A stretch of DNA of 64,000 nt from Phragmites australis (lineage: Eukaryota > Streptophyta > Magnoliopsida > Poales > Poaceae). The translations under genes and the position numbers were made by a program. The notes below the pieces were generated by a model that saw only the letters and a program-made list of their open reading frames with translations, made no database searches and was not told the DNA's origin. Below are positions 36,201 to 48,800 of the stretch, piece after piece (positions within the stretch are counted from its first letter, which is position 1; every line of letters begins with the position of its first letter). The stretch spans positions 8,152,001 to 8,216,000 of the forward strand of contig NC_084940.1 in the NCBI RefSeq assembly GCF_958298935.1, in the 5' to 3' direction.

Positions 36201-37706
36201 TAGCTTTAAGTGGACCCGAGTACCTGACAGACCATTGAGGGTGACGGTCCGCCGAGCACAGTCCAACACAGCCTTGTTCTTGGAGAGCCAATTCATTCCC
36301 AAAATAATATCAATTCCCTTCGAGTTCATCACTAACAGATTGACAAAGAAGGGAACTCCGTTGACAATTACCGCCGCTTTATTCACACACTGGTTGATTA
36401 AAACTTTGGCCCCTGGGGCGTCTATAAGGTACGGTGTGTGGGTAGCACTGACTCTCAACCCACTTTTCCAAACATAACCCGAAGATATAAAGGAGTGAGA
36501 GGCTCCTGAATCAAACAAAACCACTGTAGAAAAGATGTCAGAGTTGAAACTCATATCCAACGTACCCATTAGGACGGTGTCACCCTCCTGAACCTCGTCG
36601 GCGGTAGTGTGGCGAGCTCGACCACGCTTGGGAACGTGAGTCGCCTGCGAAGACTGCGGTGCTGACTGAGCCGGCGGTGGTCGCGGGGCACTCAGCGCGG
36701 CTCCTGGCCTCGGATACGGGCACTCCCTCGAGAAATGGCCGACGCGGCCGCAGTTGAAGCACGGACCGCCTGAGCCACCGGTCACGCTCACTTGGGAGCC
36801 GGCGGGTCGTGCAGCCTGCCCCTGTGGGGCGGAGAACGCAGGACGTGGTACAAACCACATCGGTCGTGGGTAGCCAGCCGACGGCACCTGAAACTGTGGA
36901 GGCTGACTCTCAGTGCGGGCGCGCTGCGAGCTCCCACCCACAGAAGACGAGGAACCCCTCTTCCGCCTCTTCTCCTCTTGGTGGCTCTTATACTTGAGCT
37001 CCACCGTGATCGACGTGCTTACCAACTCGTTGAAGTCGGCGAACCTATGCGCGGACAACCGGTCCTGCATCTTCGAGTTCAGGCCATTCACAAAGCGGCG
37101 CTGCTTGCGCGCATCCGTGCTGACCTCCTCGGTAGCATATTGTGCAAGGTGGTTGAACACCTGCACGTACTCCATCACCGCCCGACCTCCTTGCTTGAGG
37201 TCCTCAAACTCCCGCCTCTTAGCCTCCATGAGGCCACTCGGTATGTGAAACGAGCGGAAGGCCTCGCGAAACTCCGCCCATGACACGCGGTGATCGGCGG
37301 GGTGCATGGCCAGAAAGCCGGACCACCACGCACCCGCCGGGCCCTGAAGCTGATGGGCGGCGAAGAGCGCCTTCTCGTGATCCTCACAACGAAGAAGGGC
37401 GAGCTTCTGCTCAATCGTCCGGAGCCAATGATCAGCATCGAGAGGATCCTCAGCTCGCGAGAAGACCGGCGGCTGAGTCCGCAAAAAGTCCGAGAAGTCA
37501 TCTCGGCGCACGGCCCCACCTCCTCCATGAGGAGCCGCGTTGCGCACGAGAGCCTCCAGGAGCGCTTGGTTCGTCTGGAGGAGAGCGTGATTCGCTTGGC
37601 GGTTCTGCTCGATTTGCATGAGCACATCCGCCATGGTCGGCGGTGGAGGAGGGTTGTTCTGACCGGAACCCTCCGGAACCTCTCCACTACGCCGAGTGAC
37701 AACCAT
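33246..37706 (-). CDS. gag-pol: Intact gag-pol polyprotein of the Ty3/gypsy chromovirus (1486 aa)
   Basis: A single uninterrupted frame from ATG 37706. Gag capsid region about residues 85-235 ([31 protein letters not shown]). CCHC zinc knuckle 316-329 ([14 protein letters not shown]). Aspartic protease around 399-401 ([10 protein letters not shown]). Reverse transcriptase about 585-760 with the catalytic FIDD at 710-713. RNase H starts near 834 ([11 protein letters not shown]). The integrase has an HHCC zinc site (HPGSTKM...CDVCRRVK) and a DDE core ([25 protein letters not shown]). The C-terminus has [10 protein letters not shown] and a chromodomain-like end ([18 protein letters not shown]). 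All catalytic motifs are present, so it could be functional. Several long frames on the opposite strand are shadows. Confidence 0.95.
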   Translation of the reverse strand: MVVTRRSGEVPEGSGQNNPPPPPTMADVLMQIEQNRQANHALLQTNQALLEALVRNAAPHGGGGAVRRDDFSDFLRTQPPVFSRAEDPLDADHWLRTIEQKLALLRCEDHEKALFAAHQLQGPAGAWWSGFLAMHPADHRVSWAEFREAFRSFHIPSGLMEAKRREFEDLKQGGRAVMEYVQVFNHLAQYATEEVSTDARKQRRFVNGLNSKMQDRLSAHRFADFNELVSTSITVELKYKSHQEEKRRKRGSSSSVGGSSQRARTESQPPQFQVPSAGYPRPMWFVPRPAFSAPQGQAARPAGSQVSVTGGSGGPCFNCGRVGHFSRECPYPRPGAALSAPRPPPAQSAPQSSQATHVPKRGRARHTTADEVQEGDTVLMGTLDMSFNSDIFSTVVLFDSGASHSFISSGYVWKSGLRVSATHTPYLIDAPGAKVLINQCVNKAAVIVNGVPFFVNLLVMNSKGIDIILGMNWLSKNKAVLDCARRTVTLNGLSGTRVHLKLEDVKSCLFAVKAVPTRVMETMPVVWEFPDVFPDELPGMPPGRAVEFSIDLVPGAAPVSKKMYKMSPVELVELKKQIQELLAKGFIRPSSSPWGCSALFVKKKDDTLRMCVDYRPLNAVTVKNVYPLPRIDILFDQLTGARVFSKIDLRLGYHQIKVRPGDIPKTAFSTRYGLYEFTVMSFGLTNAPAFFMYLMNSVFMEELDKFVIVFIDDILIYSKTVQEHIGHLRIVLGRLREHQLYAKFSKCEFWLREVAFLGHVLSENGVAVDTSKVQDVLDWVQPQNVSEIRSFLGLAGYYRRFIENFSKVAKPMTQLLKQGSVFEWSDACESAFQTLKKLLTTAPVLAQPDVTRGFDVYCDASGIGLGCVLMQEDRVIAYASRQLKRHEENYPTHDLELAAVVHALKMWRHYLMGNLCRIYTDHKSLKYIFTQSDLNMRQRRWLELIKDYELEVHYHPGKANVVADALSRRAHCHCLVASPMDSTLCDDFRRLGLDMVPDGFIANLEIKSTLIDEIKAAQRDDKGMARIREKRKIGQALCFTEDDQGVIWFGDRLVVPRVEVLRKKILDEAHDSLLSIHPGSTKMYQDLKPRFWWTRMKREIARYVSECDVCRRVKAEHIKPAGTLQPLPIPSWKWEEVGMDFITGLPKTSSGYDSIWVIVDRLTKSAHFLSVRTTYSAKQYAELYLTRIVCLHGVPKKIVSDRGTQFTSHFWRSFQEAMETELFHSTAYHPQTDGQTERVNQILEDMLRACVLTYGKKWDICLPFAEFSYNNSFQASIEMAPFEALYGRRCRTPLNWSESGERAFLGPDLVKEAEDHVRNIRKSILTAQSRQKSYADRRRRELTFEVGDHVYLKVSPLKGVRRFQVRGKLAPRYVGPFQILARRGEVAYQLDLPPSLSAVHNVFHVSQLKKCLRVPTEVVDIAPQELQPDLTYCERPICILDEAERKARRHSTKFLKVQWSHHTEAEATWEREDKLRSEYPEFFEDL

Positions 37707-38467
37707 TCTTGAAATGTAAAATAAAAGGGGGAAACGTCAAATTCCGACTCAGCACAATGCATTCGCCGGATATATTGTTAGAATCCCGTAATACATGTAC
37801 AAACATGAATGCATGCATGAATGCCATGAAAAGATGCATGCTCGAACCTAGCTACCGCTTCTTTCTCAAAATAAGAACCGCACCTGCAAGCATCAAAATC
37901 ACAGGCAGTTTATAACATCCAGAACGTACCCTTCGCGCTAGAAAGAGTAAGAGCGCGAACGGCCCTTGTACCACATGCCGTACAAGCGACAATCCATACG
38001 TCGACAACGACGTATTCACTTCCCGTAGACCCTACGGGACATCTCGTGTAATCGCCACACGAGTAGACGACCATGTCTCCCATCGCATGGTGGATGTTCA
38101 TACGCTATTGCTAGCGTATTCACTTCCCGTACGGATCACCGTACGGAACATGCCGGGCCCCTGCCTCGCATCCGGCTGAGCCCTCGGTGATTAACCGCCA
38201 CCGAGCGTCGTACCTTACCTTCCGACGATGCAAAGCCGAAGATGCAATGCTCAACATGAATCAATGCAGGGTCGAAAGCAAAACAACGTGGTATAAGACA
38301 TATAAACGTCACTCATAATACGTATTTTAACTTAGGGGCATAAACGATAGCAGTTTAATACATATTAAACATGAAGAGGCATAAACATAAATTATGGGTT
38401 GTTTAGGTGAAGTTGTCGACTTACTAAACAACGCACTAATTATGCTTAGGCTACTAAATTAAACCAG
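37707..38467 (-). other. Leader between PBS and gag of the chromovirus
   Basis: About 760 bp of untranslated sequence without an open frame of note. It contains palindromic pieces such as CCGTACGGATCACCGTACGG and should hold the packaging and dimerisation signals. Identical by eye to 29225-29985. Confidence 0.65.
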
Positions 38468-38479
38468 GCTCTGATACCA
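38468..38479 (-). other. Primer-binding site (initiator Met tRNA) of the chromovirus
   Basis: Minus strand TGGTATCAGAGC, three bases after the LTR end CTCACA. This is the standard iMet primer site of Ty3/gypsy elements. Confidence 0.93.
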
Positions 38480-38482
38480 AGC

Positions 38483-41400
38483 TGTGAGGAACCGTCCAAA
38501 TAGTATTCTAATTAATCATCAGGAGGATCATTAGTCATAATCACAACCTCGACGATTAACCAGAATACCATTCCGGTAGTCCCGGCACGTGTTTTGTGCC
38601 CAGGATCGGAACACATGCCTTCCAACTCAAATATCACAACACAGTTTAATAGAGAGCAAATAATTAAACTGGATTACCATTGTTAAACAAGCAACTGCTT
38701 CCACAATTTACAACAAAAGAGGAACAACAACAACTACTATGCAGCGGAAGAAAAACCTATACAACAAAAGAGTATGGAGCCGTATGCCCTTAGGCTCCAT
38801 ACCAAAAGCGCCAGAGTTCGGAGTAGAAGGTGCTACTCCTGCCCGCCACCCTGATCGGCAGGCACAAAGTAGCCGAACACTGCCTCTTCTTCGCCGACCT
38901 GCGAACCTGGAAGCAACTTAAGGGCAGCACCCTTAGTACGAAGGTACTAGCAAGTCTTACACAGTATGAGTATATATATACTCGACTCCAAGGATCATGC
39001 ATTTAAAGCTGTAGCAAGGATTAAGACATGTTTAAGTTTATTAAGCAGTAAGCAACCTAGACTCTAGGTGTAAGCAACTGACTTAAACAACCACCGACTC
39101 AAACCCTGCCAACCAACTGATCAAAACAGATATATAACAACAAGTGTATAAAAGCAAACCATTCCCACCAAACCACCAACCACATACCGACCAAACCACC
39201 CCAATCCAACGATGCCACAACCCACATCGAAACTCTACGACCAAAATATGGTCGCTCGGTGGAGATAAGCGATAGCGATGCTCATAACCGAGAGCGCGGC
39301 AGTTCGAACTGATTATACACCCTGCAGGGGGATACTCCTGGACCCACACGACACAGGGACCATACGGCTTGTGCCACCCGCTAAGATGCGCACAAGGGGG
39401 TACCCGTGACAACCTTTCCCAACCAGGCCCAACCATGTGGATCAACCATAGCTCGGCACGGCGGTATTAGAACTACTCCCCGAGCAAACTAATACCGCTA
39501 AAAGCCCGGACTCAAACCGGACTCACACCGTCTATGACGAGGCCCACATGACCACGTCTGCGAAGGTAATCGGCTCGCCTACCATTATATCAGCATGTGG
39601 TGAGTAAGGTATGTGCTAAAGCCGACTACACCGATGATCGGTGCTTAACCGGTGCAAGCGGTCTACGGTGTCCGGGTTCCCTCCCCGAACTGCCTGAGGA
39701 CTCCTCGTGAGCAGATGACACCCCTAACACCGCCCACACCTCGTCTCAACTCACCACTCACCAAACCGACTCATCATCAACACAACCATAAGTGCGAACA
39801 AGTAATAAGTCCTAGGCTCGCGACAACGGTGGACGCCGTCGTCGACTTCTACCGGAAAGCCTAAGTACCACTAAGCATAGCGAACTAAAATTAGACCTCG
39901 ATGACACCACTAGGCTCCTAGGAACAACACATGACACGTGACCGAAATGGGATAATGCATCGGCATAGGTTCTACCCAACTCAGTACCCGATACATGCAA
40001 TGTATACATAAGCGTAGATAACATATTAAAATTTCAAGTAGACACGGTGCAATATGAACGATGCTTGCCTTGCTGCCCTGAATCCGAAAGGTGGGACGCC
40101 TCACGATCGCCCACGGCCTCCGGGATCGACGGATCGGCGTTCACTACAGAGAGCAACGCGTGCAATGTAATGAGCATGTATGAAATGCGATCATGTAAGA
40201 AAAATATGCTCCACAATACATGACAACATTATTCCAAGATCGTACTGTCCAAACCAGAATTTTCCAAGTGGTCTCAAAAAGTTTGGAGTCCCTACGAACT
40301 AACTACGAATTTTACAAGCTATCAGCTATCAGGAAAGCCTGATAAACCGTGCTCGGGGTGCCCGGGGTGAACAGTACTCACGGGCACCCGGGGTGCTCGG
40401 GGTGAACAGTACCCGGGGGTCGTCGGGTGAACAGTACCCGGAGTGCTCGGGGTGACTGCGCTCGTGCTCGGGTGAACAGTACCGGGGGGTCGTCGGGTGA
40501 ACAGTACCCGGGGTGCTCGGGGTGACTGCGCTCGTGCTCGGGTGAACAGTACCGGGGGGTCGTCGGGTGAACAGTACCCGGGGTGCTCGGGAGTGCTCGG
40601 GGTGACTGCGCTCGTGCTCGGGTGAACAGTACCAGGGGGTCGTCGGGTGAACAGTATCAGGGGTGCTCGGGTGAACAGTACCCGGGTGCTCGGGTGAACA
40701 GTACTCGGCGCTACAGTAAAATCAGCCTCGCGCAGCTCCAGAACAGCAGCCATTACGAAGGGAAAAATTAGGCTAAACTAACCTGAGAGTCTCTCTAAAT
40801 CAAAAGTAAAAATGCCTAGAAGGGTGTACAGGGTCTAGACTTTGCTCAACCGCATAGCAACATGATTCCTAACTCAAATCCACAGAAATCCTCATTTGTT
40901 CCCAGACTGCAGAACTTTAAGAACCTTGCAACCCTAGTTCCAGATTCAAGATCTATCCAACCAAAAATGAGCATACATGCCATGGGAGCCTAGCAGACTC
41001 ACCCAATGTCCTTTGCTGAGGTTGGTGATCGCCAGTTGAAGGAGGAAACGACGGAAAATGGCTTGAAGAAGAGAGGAGAAACTGCTGCTTCCTTGCTTCT
41101 CCCAAAGAACACCAAACAAGTTCAGAACCAGCTCGAATTCCTTCGGGGAAACTGAAAATGAATTGGATGGACGAGTAGTCCTTGAGCTGGTGGTATCGTG
41201 AGTACCACATACGTACCTTGATCTTGCTCCCAGAGGTAGGGATCCAAAGGGGAAAAAGGGAGCCTAAGAGAGAGAGTGAGAGAGACAGCCAACTCCAACT
41301 TGCTTCCTCAAAAAGCCTTATATGGTGGAGTGGGTGAGGAGTACGTATGGGCAAGTTTGAGGGGAGAGAGAGCTGTTGCCCACTTATAGAGAGATATTTT

Positions 41401-41591
41401 CCACCCAAGTGGGCCCCATTTACCTAGAGGAAAGTCCAGACTTGCTTCCAGCTCCTTTATTTCTCTTAGTTTTTCCTTCTCCCACCTCATTGACTCAAAG
41501 TGAAGTGCTCCAGTGACCCAAACTGGAACATGAAGCTGAAATTGCATGTTTTAGGATTAAAACACACAATTATGGATTTCGGAACGTGACA
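38483..41591 (-). mobile_element. 5' LTR of the chromovirus (3109 bp)
   Basis: TG...CA termini on minus. It differs from the 3' LTR at positions matching 30862, 31510, 32740 and 33090 of the other copy, plus 27 bp less minisatellite. It directly abuts LINE sequence at 41592. Confidence 0.92.
40350..40708. repeat. GC-rich minisatellite in the 5' LTR
   Basis: Units built from GGTGCTCGGG(G)TGAACAGTACCCGG and GGTCGTCGGGTGAACAGTA, some with GACTGCGCTCGTGCTCG. It is about 27 bp shorter than the copy at 31868-32252 and differs in unit order. Confidence 0.88.
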
Positions 41592-42715
41592 AACCCTTAT
41601 CGCAGGTCCAGTGGAAAACTGAGGATTCTCATTTCTGGGCTAGTCTTATGAAGGTGAAGCGGGATTTTCTACGCTTCAGAACCTTCTCCATCAAAGATGG
41701 CTCGCAGATCAGATTTTGGGAAGATCTTTGGTTGGGAAACTCACCTCTGCGAGAACAATATCCATATCTTTACAATATTATAAGGAACAAACAGGATACT
41801 GTAGCAGAAGTACTTCAAACTTTCCCGCCAAATATTTCCTTTAGAAGAGACCTAATAGGGCAAAAATTAGTAGCGTGGGATGCTGTGCTTTCTCAAACCG
41901 CTAATATCGTGCTTACTCATGAGCAAGATGAGTTCCGCTAGAATCTAACACTAAGTGGGATATTCTCGGTGAAATCTCATTATCTTGCCTTAGTGCATTG
42001 TGATATTCCAAATATTAACAACCAACTGTGGAAACTGAAGGTACCTCTGAAAGTTAGAATCTTCCTTTGGTACTTATGTCAAGGTGTTGTTTTCACTAAA
42101 GACAATTTGGCTAAGCGGAATTGGCAAGGTAGTACGAGATGTTGATTTTGTCACCATGAAGAGACAATTAAACATCCTTTTTTCGACTGCCGTCTTGCCC
42201 GTACCGTTTGGTCTATTATACAATCGGCTTCAGGACTTTTCCGACCACGCTGTGTATCACATATGTTTGATACCTGGTTAAATGGTATTAGGAAGGACTT
42301 GAAACCGAAAGTCCTGCTAGGGGCGGCGGTTGTATGCTGGTCGCTTTGGTTATGCAGGAATGACATGATTTTTGACAAAAGATGTATTTCATCTCCTTTG
42401 CAGGTTATCTACCTTTGTACACACTGGCTCCGTACCTGAGCTATTTTGCAGAAGCCAAAATCTCGGGTCACGGTTACGGAGGCTTGTTAGTATTTGGAGA
42501 TGGTGGTCAAGGATTGTTTTATCCAGGTGTATGGGTGGCGGCCTAGATGGTCAATCGGGGCGTCATAGCATCTCTTGTCTTTGTTGGTTTTAATATCTTT
42601 TGTCTTTTGTTTTGGCTGTGTGCACCTTTTGCAGAGGCCGAAAGATTTCTCAGATTTATTGTATCACCTAGATGTAATTCTCTAAGATCAATAAAATATT
42701 CCTTTACCGAAAAAC
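41592..42715 (+). pseudogene. LINE ORF2 C-terminal fragment
   Basis: After the LTR edge the frame gives MKVKRDFLRFRTFSIKDGSQ, IRFWEDLWLGNSPLREQYP and ISFRRDLIGQKLVAWD, then after a stop at 41939 NLTLSGIFSVKSHYLAL and LKVPLKVRIFLWYLCQGVV. The terminal Cys/His cluster (C-x-x-C...H...H...C) with AKRNWQGSTRC, FCHHEETIKH and FFDC follows a further stop. Both stops replace residues that are Trp or Cys in the family. Dead. Confidence 0.85.
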
Positions 42716-42728
42716 TTATTTACCCCAG
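42716..42728. repeat. Right target duplication of the LINE
   Basis: TTATTTACCCCAG directly after the LINE tail TTTACCGAAAAAC; identical to 27227-27239. Confidence 0.9.
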
Positions 42729-42897
42729 ACGTATGTAGTCTAACTGCCAGAAAGTTACTAGTGTACAGTATCATTGAGTTCTTACAATTAATCAATCTAT
42801 CCATGCTATCAATCAATCCCCCAAGAACACAGATTATCGATCAGTTATTGTCCATTTCCTGCAAGTGCAGTCAAAGAAGTCGTGAAATTGCACTTGA

Positions 42898-45800
42898 TCA
42901 GTTACTGGTCTGGTGGCCTCTACCATTTTGATCACCGGAGCCGTCTGGATTGCGAGCTACATCCACCTCCTCCTCGGCCTGTCCGCCGGCAGCCAACTCG
43001 ATCTCACCTGCAGGCGCCGGGCTCGCCGTCCCCACCGACCACTCGATCATGTGCGTGTGGTTTGACACGCTGACCGGGCTGCCGGACGCATTGTGCACGA
43101 CGGCGGGGGAGGCGGCTGCATCATTGGCGCTCCGGCCGGCCACTGAGCCGCCGCAGTCCTTAATCCTGAACGTGTGCGACGAGAGGTCCTTGTCGTCAAG
43201 GAGCTTCAGGAGCTTCCAGAGCCTGTCCCGCCAGGACCCGTGCGACGTCGACACAAGCTTCTGGATCCGGTGCCGGTTGGCCACGAGGAAGGTGGCCAGG
43301 TGGACGGCGCAGCAAAGGAGCGAGGTGCCGCCGGTGATGAGGAAAAGGCCCCAGAAGCTGCCGAAGCTGAGGCTGTCCGACGTGAACTGGCTCCCCAGAT
43401 CCGCGCAGCCCTCGGCGTCGCCAAACCACTTGCGCTCGATGTTGCTCATCTCGTCGCTCTCCGTCAGGTTCAGGATCGCCCGCGACAGGTCCGCCACGTA
43501 CGGCGACCCCTTCGGGAACGCCTGCTCGACCACGCACGACACGAATTAGTTGCTGAATGCTACACACAATGACACAAGTGATGTGTATGACATGCGGAGC
43601 CAGTGTAGTGGCAGGGTGCTTACGAAGCCGAAGCCGCCGGTCCTGTTGGTCTGGGCGGTCGTGGTGAAGTTGTCGCAGTAGGCCTTGAGGAAGAGCCTAA
43701 CGTAGGGCGTCTCGTCGACGATGGCGCCGATGGTGCCGTTGAGCAGCGCCTCGTGGAAGCTCTGCGCGGCTCTGTAGGGCACTAGCCTGGACTGCGGGAA
43801 GCCCGACCTGGTCATGGCCGCCCGCATGAAGGAGTGGTTCATGATGCCGACCTTCTCCGTGCTCTGCCACAGCGCGCCGTAGTCCGCGATCGCCGGCTCG
43901 AGCTGCGGCACTGTCAGCATTGACGTCAGGCTCGCGGTGTAGCTCGACTGCAGGATGAGCACCACGAACACCCACACCACCACCGCGAACCGCGCCAGAT
44001 TGCTCTTCAGGTTCTCCCCTGCAGTGGCGGCGGCTCAATGCCTCAATGCATAGCACTAAAGACTCAAAAAACAGAGAAAAGCAGAAAGATTGTATGCATG
44101 ATTACTGTGTGCGAAAACGAGGGTGGAAAAGCCGAAGTATAGGAGGGTGCCGATCTGGTTTGACGGGGGGCCCCGGAACTCGTCGTTGATGCGGTGCTCG
44201 AGGACCCAGACGGCGAAGCCGGTGAAAATGAAGAAGACGAAGCTGACGAGCCAGAGGTCGTAGCTGAGCGGATTGAGGAAGACCCAGGCGTGCTTGCTGC
44301 GCTGGTCGCGCATCGGCACCACCATGGAGATGCCGGAGGACATGTACGGCAGCGTGAAGTCCACGTGCCGCGACCGGTCCGCCGTGATGGTGATGTCCGC
44401 CACCGCCGCGTCGTACGCCTGCGACACAGCATAATGGCGCGTCGAGCGCGGAGATACAGTTGAGGTGAAGTTGTTCCAAATCCTTGGCCCAGATCGCGAT
44501 AGGCCGATCATGCAGGCCCAAGAAGTTTCATAAGAAAAAATCAAATCTCTATTATATAAACACCTGTTGTTTTCACGTCATCTCATTCTCTATTCTCTTA
44601 CATCTAATAAAAACCTATAAAATTTAAATAATTCATCATTTTTACTATCCACCCTTATACTTCAACTGCTTTATCTCGTTAACGGCTATGTATATAATAC
44701 TTGTTTTAGTAATAAAAATAAATAAATAAATTAGAAAGGAAATTAGCGTATAAAATAGATTTATTGTATCACTTCCGATGTATCGTTCAATGATGTGTCT
44801 TTATAATATAAATTTATATTTGATATTACCACATTCAACATTTATATTTTTATTATAACACACAGGTATTTAGCTATTCTACCATAAATGGTAACTGCAG
44901 CGACCATGACCAGGCTACTACGTGGTAAGTCAAAAAAAAAAAAAGTTAAGTCGTCATTGACTGCATGCATGTTTCACGTGTAGTAAAATGACACTGATTT
45001 GGTAAAGTAGGCTCATATAAATCTGAAATAAGTACAACTATGAGACACAAGTTGATAACTGAGGTGTCGGTATCAGTAAAAAACTGGTAACTCCTCGACC
45101 AGACAAGACCGTGCGAATAATATCGTAAAGGTAGCGATCTGATTCCTACCGGCGTTTAGTTTACGACAGATTCGGCAACTTGCATCGATCTGCAACTTGC
45201 ATCGATCTGTGCATGGTTCACACGTCCCATGCGCAGGCGTCACGCAAACTACATACACCGATGCGTCATGCCGCACTAATAGAGATCTAATCGATGTGGG
45301 GCGACGGGGGGTTACCCTTCACCCCATCCCATCTGTATGTCTCTCGTTCCGTCTTAATTTGAGATTGGGTGAAATATTTTTTCCTATCTCGTCCTATAAA
45401 ATCTCGATTTTGATCCAACTCGTCCCACTCTGCTCCGATTAAAATAGTTAAAAACTCTAGATCAAATTTAATTAAGAGATAATAGCTATCACAATATACA
45501 AATCAATAAAAAAACTCAATTTAAAATTCACAAGATCTACCATAACATGATAATAGTTATACATATATTAGTTTACTAACAATTTCATTAAAAAAATAAA
45601 CCTCTTAATAAATCTGTTAAACGTGTTTGTAATATGTACTCTGAGACGAAGCAGGACAGAACTGACCCACCTGCCCTATCTCGATTGGTGCCCCACCGTG
45701 ACTGGTGCCCCAACCAGGACAGGGGTGGATGGAGACTCGATGAGTCAAGTGGGGACTTAAACCTCTACGCACTAAGGTGCTATTTAGTTCGGGTCATGTA

Positions 45801-48800
45801 ACCTAAATGAATTAGGGATCCGTAATTCATACCTTTATAAGTGTTTGTTTTAACTTAATCCGTTATATGTTCCAATGTAATCGGATACCAGGCTATTAAA
45901 ATCCAATTCATCTACTCTTCGACTGGTATTGTATCGATATCACTTCCACGTCTCTCTCTGCTCGTCACATGCCCGAGTGGTCACCACCCGCCGTCGATCC
46001 AATCTCCCCCGTCGCCGATTCAGTCGTCCCCACCATCAATCTAGTCGTATCCGTCACCGATCCAATCTCCCCCGCCACTGACCTCAGCATGGATGACCTC
46101 AACGAGCTCGGCGATGGTGGGTGGCCAACCTCGGACAGGTGACGACGAGCAAGGAGCACCGGGTGACACATAGCTCGAGGGACAGTGACACCCCTAGCAA
46201 ATCCGATGAAGAACTAGTTGAGGGAAGAGGGAGGAAAGGGTGGGCTGTTGTCAAGTTCGCTACTCCATCATGTCCACGGTGCGCTCGATCGGTGTCTCCA
46301 TCACCGTCTCTATCGCCCCCAAGCCAAGGATGAGAAGAACCAGGCCGGTTACTCCGCCCCAACTACTCCTCCCATTACTCAGCAGCAAACCAAACACGAT
46401 AACGGTATCAAATAGTATTACTATGTCCAACCAAATAAATCATGTAATTAGTGATTCCAACTTTAAACCATATAATCCATTTACCTTATTATTTACGTTA
46501 TCAGAAAGTGAACCAAATACAACCTAAGTTTTTTACACTGTATAATTCTCAAAGATTGCAACCATGATTTTTCATACAAATAAAAATAGTAAAAGAAGGG
46601 TATATGTTGCAGAACTTGGCTAGATCGACTCTGTGAGCGTGAGTCTTAGTCTTGAAAAAAAAATGCAATGACATGAATTTGTAGGGCGATTAATATATAT
46701 ATATAGAGAGAGAGAGACTTGACTGAGTAGCAACTCTTGACTGAGTAGCAACTCGGGTCGCCATCCGTTCTGGTGCGGAGCACCCATGCCTAGAGTCTGC
46801 TATTATTTATTACTCCATTCGTATGGTCAGAAGGAGCTAGCTGTGTCGTCATGTTGCACCAGCTAAAGACGAAAAGACCGAATTGCATTGGGAGTCTCAT
46901 TTCGGGGTAAGGAGAAGATCACTTCTATTTGTATAATCGAAATTTATAGGTTTTTATTAAAAAATAGTTTATATTGAAAACGGTTTATAACTTATGTCAA
47001 AATTTATTTGTTTTTACGAGAAAATTTTAAGCTCTTAGCACATCAATTTTTTAGAAAAATTATTTTTAATCAGCTTATTAATTTTTAGTTTATCTTATCA
47101 GAAATCAGTTTTTTTAGTTTTTTAAAAACCAATAGTGAACCAGTTTGTTTATCTCAGCTAGCTTATCAATTTTTAGTTCATTTCATCGGATGCTAGTTTT
47201 TTAATTTTTTAAAAACTAATAATAAACCAACATATTTATTTTAACTTATAGCTTCTGAGAAACAGAAACCAGCAATAAACTATATCCAACAAAATCATAG
47301 ACTACACGATGAAGATCAAAGAAGACATTTTGGGGGTGGACTGGGTGAAGTTCAGCGTAATTCAGAGACCACATATTGCTCCCAGGAAGACCAAGGAGAA
47401 ACGCCTAGCCCACGCGGTGGACGTCGATCGCAAGACTTCAGTATCGATAGAGGTCAAGAAAATTAAGATGCTCGTGGTGGTCGAATGAAAACACAGTCAA
47501 GTTGCTACGTTTGATCACATTTGGTTTGACCAGTCCAGGGCTACAATAATAACCAACTTGTGTGATACGGATGTCTTTGAATGGTCAAACGATCACGAAT
47601 GGTTTCCTAGTCAAAATAAACATAATAATCGAATGCATTTACATAACCAAATGTAGACAAATGCATATGGATTCCAATGCACTTGTTTCCATATTCTGGA
47701 GGACTTTTGTCACATTAAGTTGTAAGTTGCTCGACTTTCCATTACAAGATTTCCTATTTTTCCTGAGGGCTATTTGTAAGTGGCCGACTGTTGTTATTTT
47801 TGTTTGGATTTTCTATGTCTGAGTGTATTTCTAGTACAATTTGGAGATTTCTCAATGGTGAGAACAAATTGCCAACAAAAAATTACCGATAAGATTTTCT
47901 ATTGTTCGTGATGGAAGAACGCATTCATAGACACTCTGTTCCCTTTATTGAACTTATGTACGCACCAGTGGCGGAGCTTCTCTATGGCCAAGGTGGACCA
48001 TGCCCCCCCTCTAATCTCCGAAATTTGTTGAAGAAAATGCTTAATATCACTCCTTCATAGTTAAATATACACTAATATAGCTATTATCTAAGCATTTGGC
48101 CCCTCTCAATTACTCGGCAAGCTCCGCCATTAGTACGCACCACTATGACGAAACTTAAGAAAAAGCAAAAATGACATATGAAAGAACGGGACCGTTCGGA
48201 AACTTGCTTTGGAATCTGAAAGTCTACATATATATACTCCCCAGCTCGCTCAATATAGTCAAACAAAGACTAGTCTATCGATGTAAATTACAGGGAAAAT
48301 TCCTGTAAATAATATTGTGAGCATTGGATAGAGAACATAAAAAAGAATACACGTACACCACGTAGATATCCCATATGTAACTAGATTATTCAGGTCAAAA
48401 AAAGAAAGTATCACAACTCAGGATCTATGCGGACGAGCATGAAACTCGGTGACAACGCTTTCGGATAGAGTCGAGCTGACGAGGATCTAAGCCTCCGTCC
48501 CTCACCACTAAGTATTCAATAAAGACCGTGCAGTGGGGAAGCCTCGTTAAAAAAAACAACTTAGGACCCATGCTGCAAATCAATTATTTTGTGAAGCAAT
48601 GTTTCATATTGCTAGCAAGAACTGCGCTATATCTCTTCGAGAATCGACGAGCTTTCAAAGAATGTCTACTTAATAAACGTTGTGGGAACCCTATAATGTC
48701 GATCTAGTTAGCAAATTAACAAAAGAGTAGAAACAAGGTGAAGAACGTAGCAATGGTACTTACCCCGAGACCGACCTTCTCGACCAGATTATCGTAGGGC

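Larger units (their letters stand above)
30001..41591 (-). mobile_element. Full-length Ty3/gypsy chromovirus (Tekay/Del-like), 11.6 kb
   Basis: In minus orientation: 5' LTR 41591-38483, PBS 38479-38468, leader, gag-pol 37706-33246, polypurine tract about 33155-33137, 3' LTR 33136-30001. LTRs begin TGTCACGTTCC and end GGTTCCTCACA. Outside the minisatellite I count four differences between the LTRs by eye, so insertion is very recent, and gag-pol is intact. Lineage Tekay/Del is inferred from a C-terminal chromodomain-like region and long LTRs. The right edge abuts LINE sequence; the left side continues into a second truncated copy. Confidence 0.92.
27240..42715 (+). mobile_element. 5'-truncated L1-type LINE, split by a Ty3/gypsy element
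   Basis: The two LINE parts are 27240-27801 and 41592-42715, both on plus, inside a perfect 13-bp target duplication. The 3' end has an AATAAAATATT signal and a short A-tail. About 250 codons of reverse transcriptase between the two parts are missing compared with related plant L1 proteins, so a deletion accompanied or followed the gypsy insertion. Confidence 0.88.

Noticed and set aside
42950..43572. 199- and 132-codon plus-strand frames over the last GLR2 exon, and similar ones at 49134-49524
   Set aside because: Shadows of GC-rich GLR2 exons on the other strand; no splice or start context.
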